This document shows positions 25,691 to 34,534 of a stretch of 57,850 nt of DNA, in pieces. Source of the DNA: JAFTYR01 sp964571375. GTDB lineage: Bacteria; Pseudomonadota; Gammaproteobacteria; Burkholderiales; Burkholderiaceae_F. The notes under the pieces were generated by a model that was not told the origin of the DNA, ran no database searches, and was given only the letters and a program-made list of their open reading frames with translations. Position 1 is the stretch's first letter; every line of letters starts with the position of its first letter. The stretch lies in assembly GCA_964571375.1 (NCBI GenBank), contig CAZNBL010000004.1, positions 1-57,850 on the forward strand, in the 5' to 3' direction. Made by a program: the position numbers and the translations under genes.

Positions 25691-27358
25691 TTATCGATAG
25701 TCAGGATCCGACAGCTTCTCAACGGCGCGCGCAAGAAGCTTCGGTGCGACTTCAAACGAGTAGCGGCATTCCAAACGTTCACTCACCTTGTGTGCATCGC
25801 GGCCGGCACCCGCCATATTGGCGACCGGCACATCCATCGCAAGCAGCTCATCCATCGGAAGCCAGTACGCGGCGCCCCAGGCCGGCATATTGTCGGAAAG
25901 CGCTTCGAGATCGCTTCGGCTGCCGTCAAATCCCAGGAAAGACAAATCGGTAATGCCGCCGAATACTTCGGTCAGACCGAATGCGTTGTCTCCGATCAGG
26001 GCCGAAGCCTCCTCCACAGTCTCTTCGATCACGCGGCGGAGCGCCTTTTCCTTATCGTTCTTACGGGTATTGAGGCGGGCCGGATAGTAAGGCGGCACGA
26101 ATCCGACGACGTAAGCCGGTCCCGTAAGTTCGGCCTTGGTCACCAGGAACTCCAACGTACGAAGCGAAAGTTCGCGGGCATCGGTGTCTTTGGGCTGAGC
26201 GGCAATAAACGCAGCTTCCTCTTCGCGAAGTTTTTCTGCGCCGCCGACTTTGAGTGCAGCCTTCTCTCTGACCTCAAAAACGGAGTAAACACTCACTTTC
26301 TTTACTTCAGGAGCAGAACCGCCCTTTTCTGCGAAGGCTTCGCGGCTCTTTGCGAGCTGCTCGGCAACGGCCCCCGCCGCCTCCCCGGCAGCACTCATGC
26401 ACCATTGAAGAACATCGGCGGGTGTCTTTTCAATCGTCAGTACATTGAAGTAAGCGGCCGCTCTCTCGGGCAGCGTCACGGAGTAAACCGAACGGCGGAC
26501 CTGCATGGAAAGGCAGGCGGGAGGCGTCAGTACATCGCGGCCTTCGCCTGCAATCAGCTCGGGATTGCCTTCGACCTTGTCGATAATCTTGGCCATCATG
26601 AGCGCCGCACTCATGCCTTCGTAGTAGCAGCCGATGTGCGCTTCGCTGCCGAGAGCAAGGAACACCGGCATGATCTTGCCTGTGGTTCCCGTGTAATAAG
26701 GCCGGTAGGCGGCAGACTTTTCCGAGGGAGCAGTCCAGAAGCACGGCTCTCCGGTCAATGCTGCGATCACATCGAGATTTTCGTCGCGCACAAACTCGGC
26801 AAAACGCGGTACGGCGCCGCGCATCCCCGCACTGTTGGCCTCTTCATCGGGGACCGCAAGCAGCATGAGATTGACGTTCAGATTTTCGTCCGACGCGTAT
26901 TCGCGGATCGCTGCGATAAAGAGCGCAATCCCGGCTTTCATATCCATACTGCCGCGGCCGAACAGCCAGTCGCCGCTTTCGAGATCGTTGCGGATATCTT
27001 CCGCAAGCTCTCTTCTGCCGAGTTTTTCGCCGTAGGTTTTAAGGTCAAACGCAGCTTCCGAGAGATCCCCGCACACCTGAGTATCGACCACGTCGAAGTG
27101 ACCGGTAAGCAGAATTGTGCGGTCCGTCTTATTCGGTGCTCTTAAAAAAGCGAGCACGGCTTTGCGGTTCAAAGGATCATGCGCGCAGTCCGTCATCTCG
27201 GCATGGAAGCGCCCGCCCGCAACGGCACCTGCCGCGGAGACTTCTTCATAAATCAAAGATGCACATCGGTTCTCTTCCTGCGCATTGCCCGAAACACTCG
27301 GTACCGCACAAAGGCGAATCGTCAGATCTTCCAAATAGGATTTCGTTAAATAACGCAT
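25691..27358 (-). CDS. M20-family zinc peptidase, RocB-like
   Basis: A 555-residue metallopeptidase with the M20 di-zinc motifs: LTGHFDVVD (His and following Asp), GRGSMDMKAG (bridging Asp) and VPDEEANS (catalytic and metal Glu), then a dimerisation-domain insert and a C-terminal histidine in GRDAHKVSE. The length and the long insert fit the RocB (arginine-utilisation) group rather than ArgE or DapE. RBS AGGAA precedes the ATG. It follows a small unknown gene by 28 bases. Substrate unknown; likely an N-acyl amino acid or peptide. Confidence 0.82.
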   Translation of the reverse strand: MRYLTKSYLEDLTIRLCAVPSVSGNAQEENRCASLIYEEVSAAGAVAGGRFHAEMTDCAHDPLNRKAVLAFLRAPNKTDRTILLTGHFDVVDTQVCGDLSEAAFDLKTYGEKLGRRELAEDIRNDLESGDWLFGRGSMDMKAGIALFIAAIREYASDENLNVNLMLLAVPDEEANSAGMRGAVPRFAEFVRDENLDVIAALTGEPCFWTAPSEKSAAYRPYYTGTTGKIMPVFLALGSEAHIGCYYEGMSAALMMAKIIDKVEGNPELIAGEGRDVLTPPACLSMQVRRSVYSVTLPERAAAYFNVLTIEKTPADVLQWCMSAAGEAAGAVAEQLAKSREAFAEKGGSAPEVKKVSVYSVFEVREKAALKVGGAEKLREEEAAFIAAQPKDTDARELSLRTLEFLVTKAELTGPAYVVGFVPPYYPARLNTRKNDKEKALRRVIEETVEEASALIGDNAFGLTEVFGGITDLSFLGFDGSRSDLEALSDNMPAWGAAYWLPMDELLAMDVPVANMAGAGRDAHKVSERLECRYSFEVAPKLLARAVEKLSDPDYR

Positions 27359-27386
27359 TTGAGTTCCTTTCGTTCTCTTTGAATCT

Positions 27387-27755
27387 TTACGCGTTTTCGT
27401 AGGCCTTCTTCATCATGGAGGCGTAATCGATAAGGCTCATGCCGCTGCTGAGCGCAGCACCCGTGATACGGCCCAAATGGCGGTACATAGCTTCGGGCAG
27501 TTCGGCTTCGAACTCTACTTTTTCCGTACCGAGTTCGAGATAAAACCCGCGGGACGGTTCCGACAAAGTTCTGCCCATTACCGGCGGACAGTTGTTGTCA
27601 CGCTGCAGCGCCGGGTCGTCGATCACGGCGTATTCGATGTCGGATGCCGAATAGCCTTTTTCAGCCATCCACTTTTTCATTACTTCTCGATAAGCGGGAT
27701 CTTCGCTCGGAGGTACCGGCTTGCAGCCGAACAGGCGGTCCAATATCCAGGTCAT
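27387..27755 (-). CDS. Hypothetical protein of 122 residues
   Basis: I do not recognise this protein. It is soluble, has no signal peptide in the usual sense (MTWILDRLFGCKPVPP is short and followed by a polar region), and has a mixed alpha/beta composition with the stretch GFYLELGTEKVEFEAELPEAMYRH. RBS GAGG lies just upstream. It is separated from the sulfite-reduction operon by a terminator, and probably heads an operon with the M20 peptidase 28 bases downstream. Confidence 0.65.
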   Translation of the reverse strand: MTWILDRLFGCKPVPPSEDPAYREVMKKWMAEKGYSASDIEYAVIDDPALQRDNNCPPVMGRTLSEPSRGFYLELGTEKVEFEAELPEAMYRHLGRITGAALSSGMSLIDYASMMKKAYENA

Positions 27756-27818
27756 TGCGGCCTCTTTTACTTTTCTATTCTTGATTGATCGGTTTTATCA
27801 CGTTTTGATGCGGGCAAG

Positions 27819-27851
27819 AAAAAACCGCCGGGCATTTTTTCTGCCGGGCGG
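27819..27851 (-). terminator. Terminator at the end of the sulfite-reduction operon
   Basis: A 10-bp stem with one mismatch (27825-27834 with 27842-27851) around a T-rich loop; the minus strand then has six T. It follows the thioredoxin-like gene by about 20 bases and marks the end of the 13-gene run. Confidence 0.83.
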
Positions 27852-27873
27852 CATACGTTCTCTCAAACGTGCG

Positions 27874-28491
27874 TTATTTACCGGCAAAACCGGCGGCGCC
27901 TGCGGCGTACTTATCGACGAGCTTCTGCAGGAACGGTGCGACATCCGCGTCATCCCAGGGAAGATATCCCGGAAGATAACCGATCAGATTGCCGTCGCCG
28001 TCGAGAATGTAGTTAGTCGGGACCGTGGTCAGCGGCATGACCTTGTCGCATTCCTGCTTGGGGTCGGCTACCGTTTCGAATTCGCTTAACTTGTACTTCT
28101 TTAAGAAAGCCGGGAGCTTCGCAGGATCCTCGTCGATCGAGATACCGACGATCGCAATCTTGCCGTCCTTATACTTTTTCTGCAGCTTGATGAGTTCCGG
28201 CATCTCTCTTAAACAGGGAGCGCACCAACTGGCCCAAACGTTTAAGAAAACCACTTTGCCGCGATACTGAGTGAGATCGACGGCGGCACCGTCCAATGTC
28301 TGCAGTTTCAGTTCCGGCATCTTGCGGGCAGAAGAAAACTCAGTAAACGGCGTCATCACCATCGGTCGTTCGAGTCTGTCGCCCGTGCTGTAAACCTTCT
28401 CGGGCGGCAGCTGAGCCGCGGCACCCTGAAACGCCTGCACCGCGCAGAGGGCTGCGGCAGCCAATACCGTTTTCCAATTCATTCGAATCAT
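27874..28491 (-). CDS. CcmG/TlpA-like periplasmic thioredoxin of the sulfite-reduction cluster
   Basis: A 205-residue exported thioredoxin-fold protein. A signal peptide ends near residue 26 (GAAAQ), and the redox motif WASWCAPC has cysteines at 90 and 93, followed by GISIDEDPAKLPAFLKKY and the cis-proline TTVPTNYILD. Such proteins keep apocytochrome cysteines reduced before haem attachment. It is the last gene of the cluster, 9 bases after the CcmH-like gene, and is most likely dedicated to MccA maturation. AAAGGACA precedes the ATG. Confidence 0.88.
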   Translation of the reverse strand: MIRMNWKTVLAAAALCAVQAFQGAAAQLPPEKVYSTGDRLERPMVMTPFTEFSSARKMPELKLQTLDGAAVDLTQYRGKVVFLNVWASWCAPCLREMPELIKLQKKYKDGKIAIVGISIDEDPAKLPAFLKKYKLSEFETVADPKQECDKVMPLTTVPTNYILDGDGNLIGYLPGYLPWDDADVAPFLQKLVDKYAAGAAGFAGK

Positions 28492-28500
28492 TGTCCTTTC

Positions 28501-28911
28501 CTATTGCTTTTTCTGATTCTGTTTTCTTTTTCTATTAACCAAAATCACGCCGCCTGCTCCGAGCAACACGATCATGACGGCCGGAAATATCCAGAGCACG
28601 GCGGTCGAAGCGTTCTTGGCAGGCTCATAGCGGATCTGTTCTCCGTAGCGCTCGGAAAAGAATGCGAAGATTTCTTCCCTGCTTTTGCCTTCTCTTAAAA
28701 GCTCATAGATCTTTGCCTTCAGTTCGGAAGCTATCGGTTTCTCAGATTCATAGAGAGATTGATTCAAAGATGCCGGGCATCTCAATTCCTTGGCAAGCGC
28801 AATCGCGTCGCTGCGGATTTTCACCGGATCGATTGCTGCGGGTGCGGCATAAACAGCGGCCGAGGCGGCAAGCATGCATGCGGCAATCCAGGTTTTGATC
28901 GGACGTGTCAT
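28501..28911 (-). CDS. CcmH/NrfF-like haem-lyase subunit with a single active-site cysteine
   Basis: A 136-residue protein with a signal peptide to about residue 22, a helical CcmH-type domain and one C-terminal membrane segment (TAVLWIFPAVMIVLLGAGGVI) followed by a basic tail. CcmH and NrfF normally carry LRCxxCQ; here the motif reads LRCPASLNQ, so C45 remains and the second cysteine is serine (S48). The rest fits the family (SDAIALAKEL, IYELLREGKSREEIFAFFSERYGEQI). The start at 28911 lies one base after the ccmF-like stop, so translation is coupled. It probably works with the CcmF-like protein on MccA's non-standard haem site. Confidence 0.87.
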   Translation of the reverse strand: MTRPIKTWIAACMLAASAAVYAAPAAIDPVKIRSDAIALAKELRCPASLNQSLYESEKPIASELKAKIYELLREGKSREEIFAFFSERYGEQIRYEPAKNASTAVLWIFPAVMIVLLGAGGVILVNRKRKQNQKKQ

Positions 28912-28912
28912 A

Positions 28913-30790
28913 TCAATTTTCTTTTCTTCTAAGAGCGAGCGCGGCTGAAACCAGAGCGGCAATCATCATAAGACAGCCGCCGAGCCAGATCCAGCTCACC
29001 ATCGGCTTGATCGCAAGACGCACCAGGTACTCGTCGGCGCTTAACTTATTGCCCATCGAAACGTAAAGATCGCGCAGCAAACCGTGGTCGATGCCGGCGG
29101 CGGTCATTTCCATACCGTTGCTCTTAAAGGTCTGACGCTGAGGCTTTAATACCATCAGTTCGTTTTCGTCTTTATCGAGGACGTATACCTGGGCTTCGTC
29201 GGCATAGAAACTCTTGGTGTCGACTTTCTTGGTTTCGTCATACACAAAAATCACGTCGCCGAGCGGGCGTCCCTGTCCAGGTCCCATACGAACCAGCGCT
29301 TCGGTCTGATACTGAGCGTCGCCGATCACACCGATCATGCTGACGGCAATACCGAGGTGTGCGATGAGTGCCGCCCAATTACGTTTTTTATCCGCGCTGC
29401 GGATAAGTGTTGAGAGGATGAGAGAAACCGCACCGAACACGCCGAAGCCGGTCATCCAGATGTCCTTGCAACCGGTGGCAAGCGCAAATGCGGCGCCGAG
29501 TGCGGCTGATACGGCAAACACCGCGGCCTGCATCCAAACGGGACGCTTCAACACCTGCACCGCCGCAATCATAAGAGCCGAAAGAATCACCATCGGCGCA
29601 AAAATCGTATTGAAGTACGGCGCACCGACAGAGAGCGTGCCCCAACCCATCATTTCGTAGAAGAGCGGATAAAGTGTGCCGACCAAGACGCTCAGAGAGG
29701 CCACGCTCATCAGCATGACGGCAAGCGTCACCCAAATGTCGTGCACGGAAAGCGCTTCTTCTTTTTCACCTTCCTCACCCTTTAATTCCGTACATCTGCC
29801 TGAGAACAGCATAAATGCCGGCAGAAGGATCAGTACCGAAATCACAAGCAGAAATACGCCTCGGTTCGGATCGGAGGCAAACGCATGGACCGACTGAATC
29901 ACACCGCTTCGGACGATAAAGGAACCCAACATACCGCAGGCAAAAGCTGCGATGCAGAGGAAAAGAGACGTTGCCCTCAGCTGACCGCGATAACGGGCAA
30001 GCAGCAGAGCGTGGAGCTGAGCGGATACAAGCAGCCACGGTATAAAAGCGGAATTTTCAACCGGGTCCCAGAACCACCATCCGCCCCAGCCGAGTTCGTT
30101 ATAGGCCCACCAGGAGCCGAGCATATTGCCCGCGGTCAAAAAGAGCCAGGTGAAGACCGAATAAGCGGACAGTGTCGCAATGTCTTTGCGGGTGAACTTA
30201 CCGCCGATCAATGCGGCGCAGGATCCGGCAAAACAAAGCGCGAGTCCGGCGTAACCGGCAAAAAGCATCGGCGGATGGAAAATCATTCCGATGTCCTGCA
30301 GTACCGGATTTAAGTCCCGGCCTTCGGGCGGTACGAGCGGCAGCAGTCGCTCAAAAGGATTGGAGGTAAAAATAAGAAAGAGGCTTAAGAGTCCGATGAT
30401 GCCGAGCATGACAGCGCCGCTCGAAGCTTTGAAGCGGGCATCGCGCTTCGTAAAGAGAGCGGCCGCCGCAGCCCAGAGCGCAATAATCCAGATCCAAAAC
30501 AGCATGGATCCTTCATGACTGCCCCAAACGGCAGAGACCTTATAGAAAACTTCGAGCTGAGTATTGGAGTGGTGCGCCACGTAGGCCACCGAGAAGTCAT
30601 CGTTCAGAAAGGCAATGAGCAGACAGAGAACGGAGCCCGTGAGAGCGGCGACGGAAACCGCGAGCGCCGGCTTCCAGAGATTCATCAGAAAGTCCGAGCG
30701 CTTCTTAAGACCGAGGAACGCCGGTACCGGAACCGCCGCACTGACAACGGCCGCGACGATCAGTAAAAATAAACCTAACTCCGGAAGCAC
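28913..30790 (-). CDS. CcmF/NrfE-like cytochrome c haem lyase of the sulfite-reduction cluster
   Basis: A 625-residue polytopic protein of the haem-handling family. It contains the WWD-type haem-binding loop (GWGGWWFWDPVENSAFIPWLL) and conserved histidines in flanking loops (AHHSNTQLEVFYK, SHEGSML). The first part of the loop and WGSHEGSMLFW are standard CcmF blocks. The start is GTG at 30788-30790 with GGAG upstream. No ccmABCDE genes are in the window, so this is a dedicated copy, as in Shewanella sirA loci, where private Ccm-like proteins attach the CX15CH haem. Confidence 0.9.
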   Translation of the reverse strand: MLPELGLFLLIVAAVVSAAVPVPAFLGLKKRSDFLMNLWKPALAVSVAALTGSVLCLLIAFLNDDFSVAYVAHHSNTQLEVFYKVSAVWGSHEGSMLFWIWIIALWAAAAALFTKRDARFKASSGAVMLGIIGLLSLFLIFTSNPFERLLPLVPPEGRDLNPVLQDIGMIFHPPMLFAGYAGLALCFAGSCAALIGGKFTRKDIATLSAYSVFTWLFLTAGNMLGSWWAYNELGWGGWWFWDPVENSAFIPWLLVSAQLHALLLARYRGQLRATSLFLCIAAFACGMLGSFIVRSGVIQSVHAFASDPNRGVFLLVISVLILLPAFMLFSGRCTELKGEEGEKEEALSVHDIWVTLAVMLMSVASLSVLVGTLYPLFYEMMGWGTLSVGAPYFNTIFAPMVILSALMIAAVQVLKRPVWMQAAVFAVSAALGAAFALATGCKDIWMTGFGVFGAVSLILSTLIRSADKKRNWAALIAHLGIAVSMIGVIGDAQYQTEALVRMGPGQGRPLGDVIFVYDETKKVDTKSFYADEAQVYVLDKDENELMVLKPQRQTFKSNGMEMTAAGIDHGLLRDLYVSMGNKLSADEYLVRLAIKPMVSWIWLGGCLMMIAALVSAALALRRKEN

Positions 30791-30881
30791 TCGCTACTCC
30801 CTACAAAAATGAAACTTTAAAACTTATCTTTTTCAGCTCCTGCAAGATTAACCTCCGGAGCTTATTTATTACTTATACCGC

Positions 30882-31712
30882 TCAGAGCGACCGCTTCTTG
30901 ATGAGAGAGGCCGCCAGGGCAAAGAGCGCGGCAATCCAGGCACCTAAAACACCGACGAGAGCCGAGACCGGAACCGATGCTTCGGCAATGCCGAGCAGCA
31001 TCTGATTCAAAAGTCGGAAAGCACTTGCGGGATTTACCAACACCAGCAGCTGCATGACCGAGCGGTCCAGAACATCGGCCGCCGCAATGGAGAGCACCAG
31101 GAGCCCCAAATCATAAAGAAGCACCAGCAGCAGCCAGATCAAAAGCAGTACGCCGAGCGCTCTTGCCTTTGAAGAGACTGCGAGGCTTACGCAGAAAGCG
31201 GCAAGCGTGGTGATAAGACCGAGCAGCCAGCCGCTCGAGCAAAGTTTAAAGAGCTCGGTTGCGAGATCCCCGGGCGCATACGGCAGGAAACCGAATACGC
31301 TCAGCAGCATCAGCGGCAGATAGCCGAGAACAAGGGCGCAAAGGAGCGCCGCTCCCTGCCCCGCAAGTTTTCCGACAAGCCATTCGGTACGCGTCAGCGG
31401 ATAGGTGAGCATCAGCAGCAAAGTGCCGCTCTCCTCTTCTCCGACAAAGGCATCCGAACTGATAAGGAGCGCCAAAAGCGGCAGAAGAAAAACTGTCAGG
31501 CTCACCAAGGAATTCATCGCTACCGGCAGATCCCGGAAATCGAGCGTACCGCCGATCGCCGCAGTTCCGTAAACGATCGCAAGCGACAATACGGTAAAGA
31601 GCACGGCACCCACGCCGAGCCAGCGGCCTCTGACACAGTCTCGAAATTCTTTGCCGGCGACCGTTGTCAGTATCGACGCGATACCCGGAGGCTGATTGTT
31701 CGCATAGCTCAT
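30882..31712 (-). CDS. NosY-like ABC transporter permease
   Basis: A 276-residue membrane protein with about six hydrophobic segments. The N-terminal region EFRDCVRGRWLGVGAVLFTVLSL and ISSDAFVGEEESGTLLLMLTYPLTRTEWLVGK match NosY/ABC-2 type permeases. Its ATG shares one base with the NosF-like stop (TGATG), so the two are coupled. With NosF and NosD it forms a NosDFY-like set, which in nitrous oxide reductase loci supplies material for metal-site assembly. No NosZ exists here, so the set probably serves the copper site of MccA. Confidence 0.87.
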   Translation of the reverse strand: MSYANNQPPGIASILTTVAGKEFRDCVRGRWLGVGAVLFTVLSLAIVYGTAAIGGTLDFRDLPVAMNSLVSLTVFLLPLLALLISSDAFVGEEESGTLLLMLTYPLTRTEWLVGKLAGQGAALLCALVLGYLPLMLLSVFGFLPYAPGDLATELFKLCSSGWLLGLITTLAAFCVSLAVSSKARALGVLLLIWLLLVLLYDLGLLVLSIAAADVLDRSVMQLLVLVNPASAFRLLNQMLLGIAEASVPVSALVGVLGAWIAALFALAASLIKKRSL

Positions 31713-32599
31713 CAGTTTTCCTCCTTGATCGTCGAGTGAACCAGTTTTTCGTAAACGCTTCTGAGGTCGGCTTTCTTCATTCGGAAGTTAAAGATACCGA
31801 GCTGCTGCGTGAGTACGCGGATCACCTCTTCGGTTTCGCTCTCGGGTACCGTAAGTCTTCGGCCTTCGGCGTATTTTGCGAGCTTCTCGTCAGAGGCGGC
31901 AGACGCAAAATCCTTTTCTTCCGCAAAACTGATTTCTACCGACAAGCCGCAAAGCGCTCTTAATTCTTCCATCGGTCCGAAACCCCGCAATCGACCGTCC
32001 GACATAACCGCCGCACGGTCAAGATACGGTTCGATAAGCGTCAGTTCATGGGTACAGACCACTACCGTGCAGCCTTCGTCTCTTAAACGGGCGAGTTCCC
32101 GATACATAAAGGCGGATGCGTCCGGGTCGAGACCTACGGTCGGCTCATCGAGCAGCAGTAATTTCGGGGAGCTGAGCAGTGCCTGCGCAAGCCCCAATCT
32201 CTGTCTCTGACCTTTGGAGCAGTCGGCAAGACGCTGATTCAAAACCGGCGTGAGACCTAAGCGGACCGAAAGTCTTTCGCCGCGTTCGGCCGCAACATTC
32301 TTCAGGCGGGAAAAATACTGCAGATGCTCGGCTACCGTCATCGTGTTGTAGAAGCTTACGTTCTCGGGCAGATAACCGACCTCAAGAGGCTGAGCTCCGG
32401 GAGCTCCCCCGAGCACGGTAAGCGTGCCGCTTTTAGGCCTGATCAGACCGAGAATGAGTTTGATGAGCGTGGATTTACCGGCGCCGTTATGACCGATCAA
32501 ACCGATCAGCTCGCCTTCCTGCACCGTAAAGCCGATACCTTTGAGCACCGGCCCGTCCTTTCGGTCAAACGTTAGATCTTTACATTCAATGACGCTCAT
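31712..32599 (-). CDS. NosF-like ABC transporter ATPase
   Basis: A 295-residue ATPase. Walker A GHNGAGKST, Q-loop region, signature CSKGQRQRLGLAQALL in place of LSGGQ, Walker B LLLLDEPTVGLD, and H-loop in VVVCTHEL. The C-terminal extension (about 215-295) resembles NosF. It overlaps the NosY-like gene and starts one base after the NosD-like stop, so NosD, NosF and NosY are tightly coupled. Confidence 0.9.
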   Translation of the reverse strand: MSVIECKDLTFDRKDGPVLKGIGFTVQEGELIGLIGHNGAGKSTLIKLILGLIRPKSGTLTVLGGAPGAQPLEVGYLPENVSFYNTMTVAEHLQYFSRLKNVAAERGERLSVRLGLTPVLNQRLADCSKGQRQRLGLAQALLSSPKLLLLDEPTVGLDPDASAFMYRELARLRDEGCTVVVCTHELTLIEPYLDRAAVMSDGRLRGFGPMEELRALCGLSVEISFAEEKDFASAASDEKLAKYAEGRRLTVPESETEEVIRVLTQQLGIFNFRMKKADLRSVYEKLVHSTIKEEN

Positions 32600-32600
32600 C

Positions 32601-33902
32601 TCAGCTCTCTTTCTTATTGTCTGCTGCCGGATTGCCGACCGTTACCGGCTGCATCAGAGGATATGAATCCGTAATCCCCTTGCCGCGGTCGACTTCAAAC
32701 TGATTCGATAAAAATCTCAGCAATACCACGACCGGACTTTCCATCAGAAAACGTGCTTCCGGATAAAGCCAGAAAAGTCGGTCGAGCGAATCGTTGGGCT
32801 GATAAGGTTTGTCGCCCACACCGTTTCCGTCGAGATCCCAGCCCTGATAATTGCTCCAGTAATTGCCGACGCCGTCCCGGCTCCATTCAAGGCCGCCGGT
32901 GCCGACATAGCGGACATGAAGCTTGTTGTCGAGAATATTGTTGTTCCAGACGGCAGTACCTTCGCCGCCCATCGAAACCGAAATACCGACGTCGCTCAAC
33001 GCAAATTCGTTGTCGTGAACTTCGTTGGTGCCCGGGCCGTAGATAAAGAGTGCCTTGCCCTGTGTGTCGAGCTCGGGCTTTCCGCGGGGATTGACCGCTT
33101 TTTCAATCTTATTGCCCCAGACTCTCGAGCCGTCCGTCACATTCATCAGAATGCCGAATTCGACGGTTCGGGACGAACGGTTGTTGAAAACATCCACCTT
33201 CTCGGAATTCATGATGGCGTAACCGCCTCTGACCGCCACCGCGCGGTTATCCCACGCCGCATCCTCTTTGTCATACATAAAGTGGATGCCGTACTGAAGG
33301 GCGGCAAAGAAGTTGCCGCTGCTCTTGGTGTGTTTGGTATCTTCGAAATAAAAGCCGTCACGCGTGTAGGTGACTTTATTGTCGTGCAGTTCGGCGCCGT
33401 CAACGTACTTCAGAAAGACGCCGTCGCCGCGGTCAAGCGTATGCAGGCGCTTATTACCCTGAATCTCGCTGCCTGAAATCGTAAGGTTCTTCGAGTGATC
33501 GGCTCTCACACCGAACCCGTCGCCCGAAATCGATACGTTATGAATCACAACGTCGGACGTATTTTCATCCACCAAAATTCCGGCATTGAGTTCGTAGAGG
33601 TCTCCCCCGAAATTCTGAATTCTGAGGTTTTCGATCCGGACACCCGAAGCCTTCACCGTAATCGCAGAACCCTTGCCCAGCGCATCGATCACCGAGGCTC
33701 GGTCTGCAGAACCGATTAGCTTAACGGATGAGGGGACCAGAAAATTCCCTTCGTAAGTTCCCGCTTCCAGCGTTACCGTATCGCCCTTTGCTGCGTCACT
33801 CAGAGCTTTTATAAGTTCTCCGGTGTCGGAAACGCGCCAGTCCTGCGCCGCGCAGAGCGGAGCAGTAACAAGACACAGAACAAATACAGCAAGGCGCAGC
33901 AA
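32601..33902 (-). CDS. NosD-like periplasmic parallel beta-helix protein
   Basis: A 433-residue exported protein with a signal peptide ending near residue 19 (APLCAAQ) and a long right-handed beta-helix, seen as repeated N/G/D turns between about residues 60 and 360 (SGVRIENLRIQNFGG, SDVVIHNVSISGDGFGV, NKVTYTRDGFYFED). It matches NosD, which is involved in copper-site assembly of nitrous oxide reductase. The start lies one base after the NosL-like stop, so it is coupled to the copper chaperone. Confidence 0.9.
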   Translation of the reverse strand: MLRLAVFVLCLVTAPLCAAQDWRVSDTGELIKALSDAAKGDTVTLEAGTYEGNFLVPSSVKLIGSADRASVIDALGKGSAITVKASGVRIENLRIQNFGGDLYELNAGILVDENTSDVVIHNVSISGDGFGVRADHSKNLTISGSEIQGNKRLHTLDRGDGVFLKYVDGAELHDNKVTYTRDGFYFEDTKHTKSSGNFFAALQYGIHFMYDKEDAAWDNRAVAVRGGYAIMNSEKVDVFNNRSSRTVEFGILMNVTDGSRVWGNKIEKAVNPRGKPELDTQGKALFIYGPGTNEVHDNEFALSDVGISVSMGGEGTAVWNNNILDNKLHVRYVGTGGLEWSRDGVGNYWSNYQGWDLDGNGVGDKPYQPNDSLDRLFWLYPEARFLMESPVVVLLRFLSNQFEVDRGKGITDSYPLMQPVTVGNPAADNKKES

Positions 33903-33903
33903 T

Positions 33904-34395
33904 TTACTTATCTTCGGAGAGGCGTTTCAACGTAATCTCATCGTAGCGGAGAATGCTTCCGCCCTGAGCTTTCTTAAAGGTTTCCGCAGCGTTTTTGTCT
34001 GCAAAGGGAACGGGCTCAACCCCCATCACACCCTCTTTGGCGCTGCCGTAAACATAGTAAGCGCTCTTGGCGTCGATAAGTCTTCCCGGTTTTTCCCAAT
34101 CGTCGCCGCTCATATCGTGTACATAGAAAGTATGGAGGCGGCGGGCATTTTCAGGCTGCAACGCAAAGGTGAATGCGTCGCGTACCGAGCAGAATTTCAC
34201 TGCTTCGTCGATATTCTTTAAAAACACCTCTGCTTTGGGTCCGTCATAGTGCGCGATCACCATGCCGCAGAGGTGGCAGCGGTCGTGCTTATCGAAAGGC
34301 ACGGCCGGCATTAATTTCACGGCTTTCTTATCCTCACCGCATGCGGCAAGCAGGGCTGCAGAAAACCATAAAAGAGCAGATCGTCTTGTAATCAT
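33904..34395 (-). CDS. mccL: NosL-like copper-binding lipoprotein (MccL type)
   Basis: A 163-residue lipoprotein: lipobox LLAAC with the lipidated Cys at 19, then the NosL copper motif CHLCGM (C40, C43, M45) after FDKHDR, followed by an alpha/beta domain ending GGSILRYDEI. NosL binds Cu(I) for delivery to copper enzymes. In Wolinella a NosL homologue (MccL) lies in the mcc cluster. The start at 34395 gives a complete lipoprotein signal; there is no strong RBS there, and a longer upstream frame crosses the terminator hairpin and looks false. Confidence 0.88.
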   Translation of the reverse strand: MITRRSALLWFSAALLAACGEDKKAVKLMPAVPFDKHDRCHLCGMVIAHYDGPKAEVFLKNIDEAVKFCSVRDAFTFALQPENARRLHTFYVHDMSGDDWEKPGRLIDAKSAYYVYGSAKEGVMGVEPVPFADKNAAETFKKAQGGSILRYDEITLKRLSEDK

Positions 34396-34438
34396 ATCGG
34401 TGAGAAATCCAAATAGTTCAAATACTCTACATAAGGAA

Positions 34439-34478
34439 AAGGGCTTTGGAAAGAAATTCCTTTCTTTGCCAAAGCCCT
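34439..34478 (-). terminator. Strong hairpin splitting the sulfite-reduction operon
   Basis: AGGGCTTTGG pairs with CCAAAGCCCT and an inner 7-bp A/T stem (34450-34456 with 34461-34467) extends it, with one bulged base. On the minus strand TTTTCCTT follows. It lies between the mccD-like and NosL-like genes, so it should attenuate transcription into the maturation half while leaving mccA-mccD fully expressed. Confidence 0.82.
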
Positions 34479-34534
34479 GTGTTGCTTTCGCTTTGATGCT
34501 GACTGTTTTCAGCACTCAGCGGCAATGCATCGGT

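Noticed and set aside
30882..34395. Nitrous oxide reductase operon
   Set aside because: NosL, NosD, NosF and NosY are present but NosZ and NosR are absent, and the genes sit inside the mccA operon.
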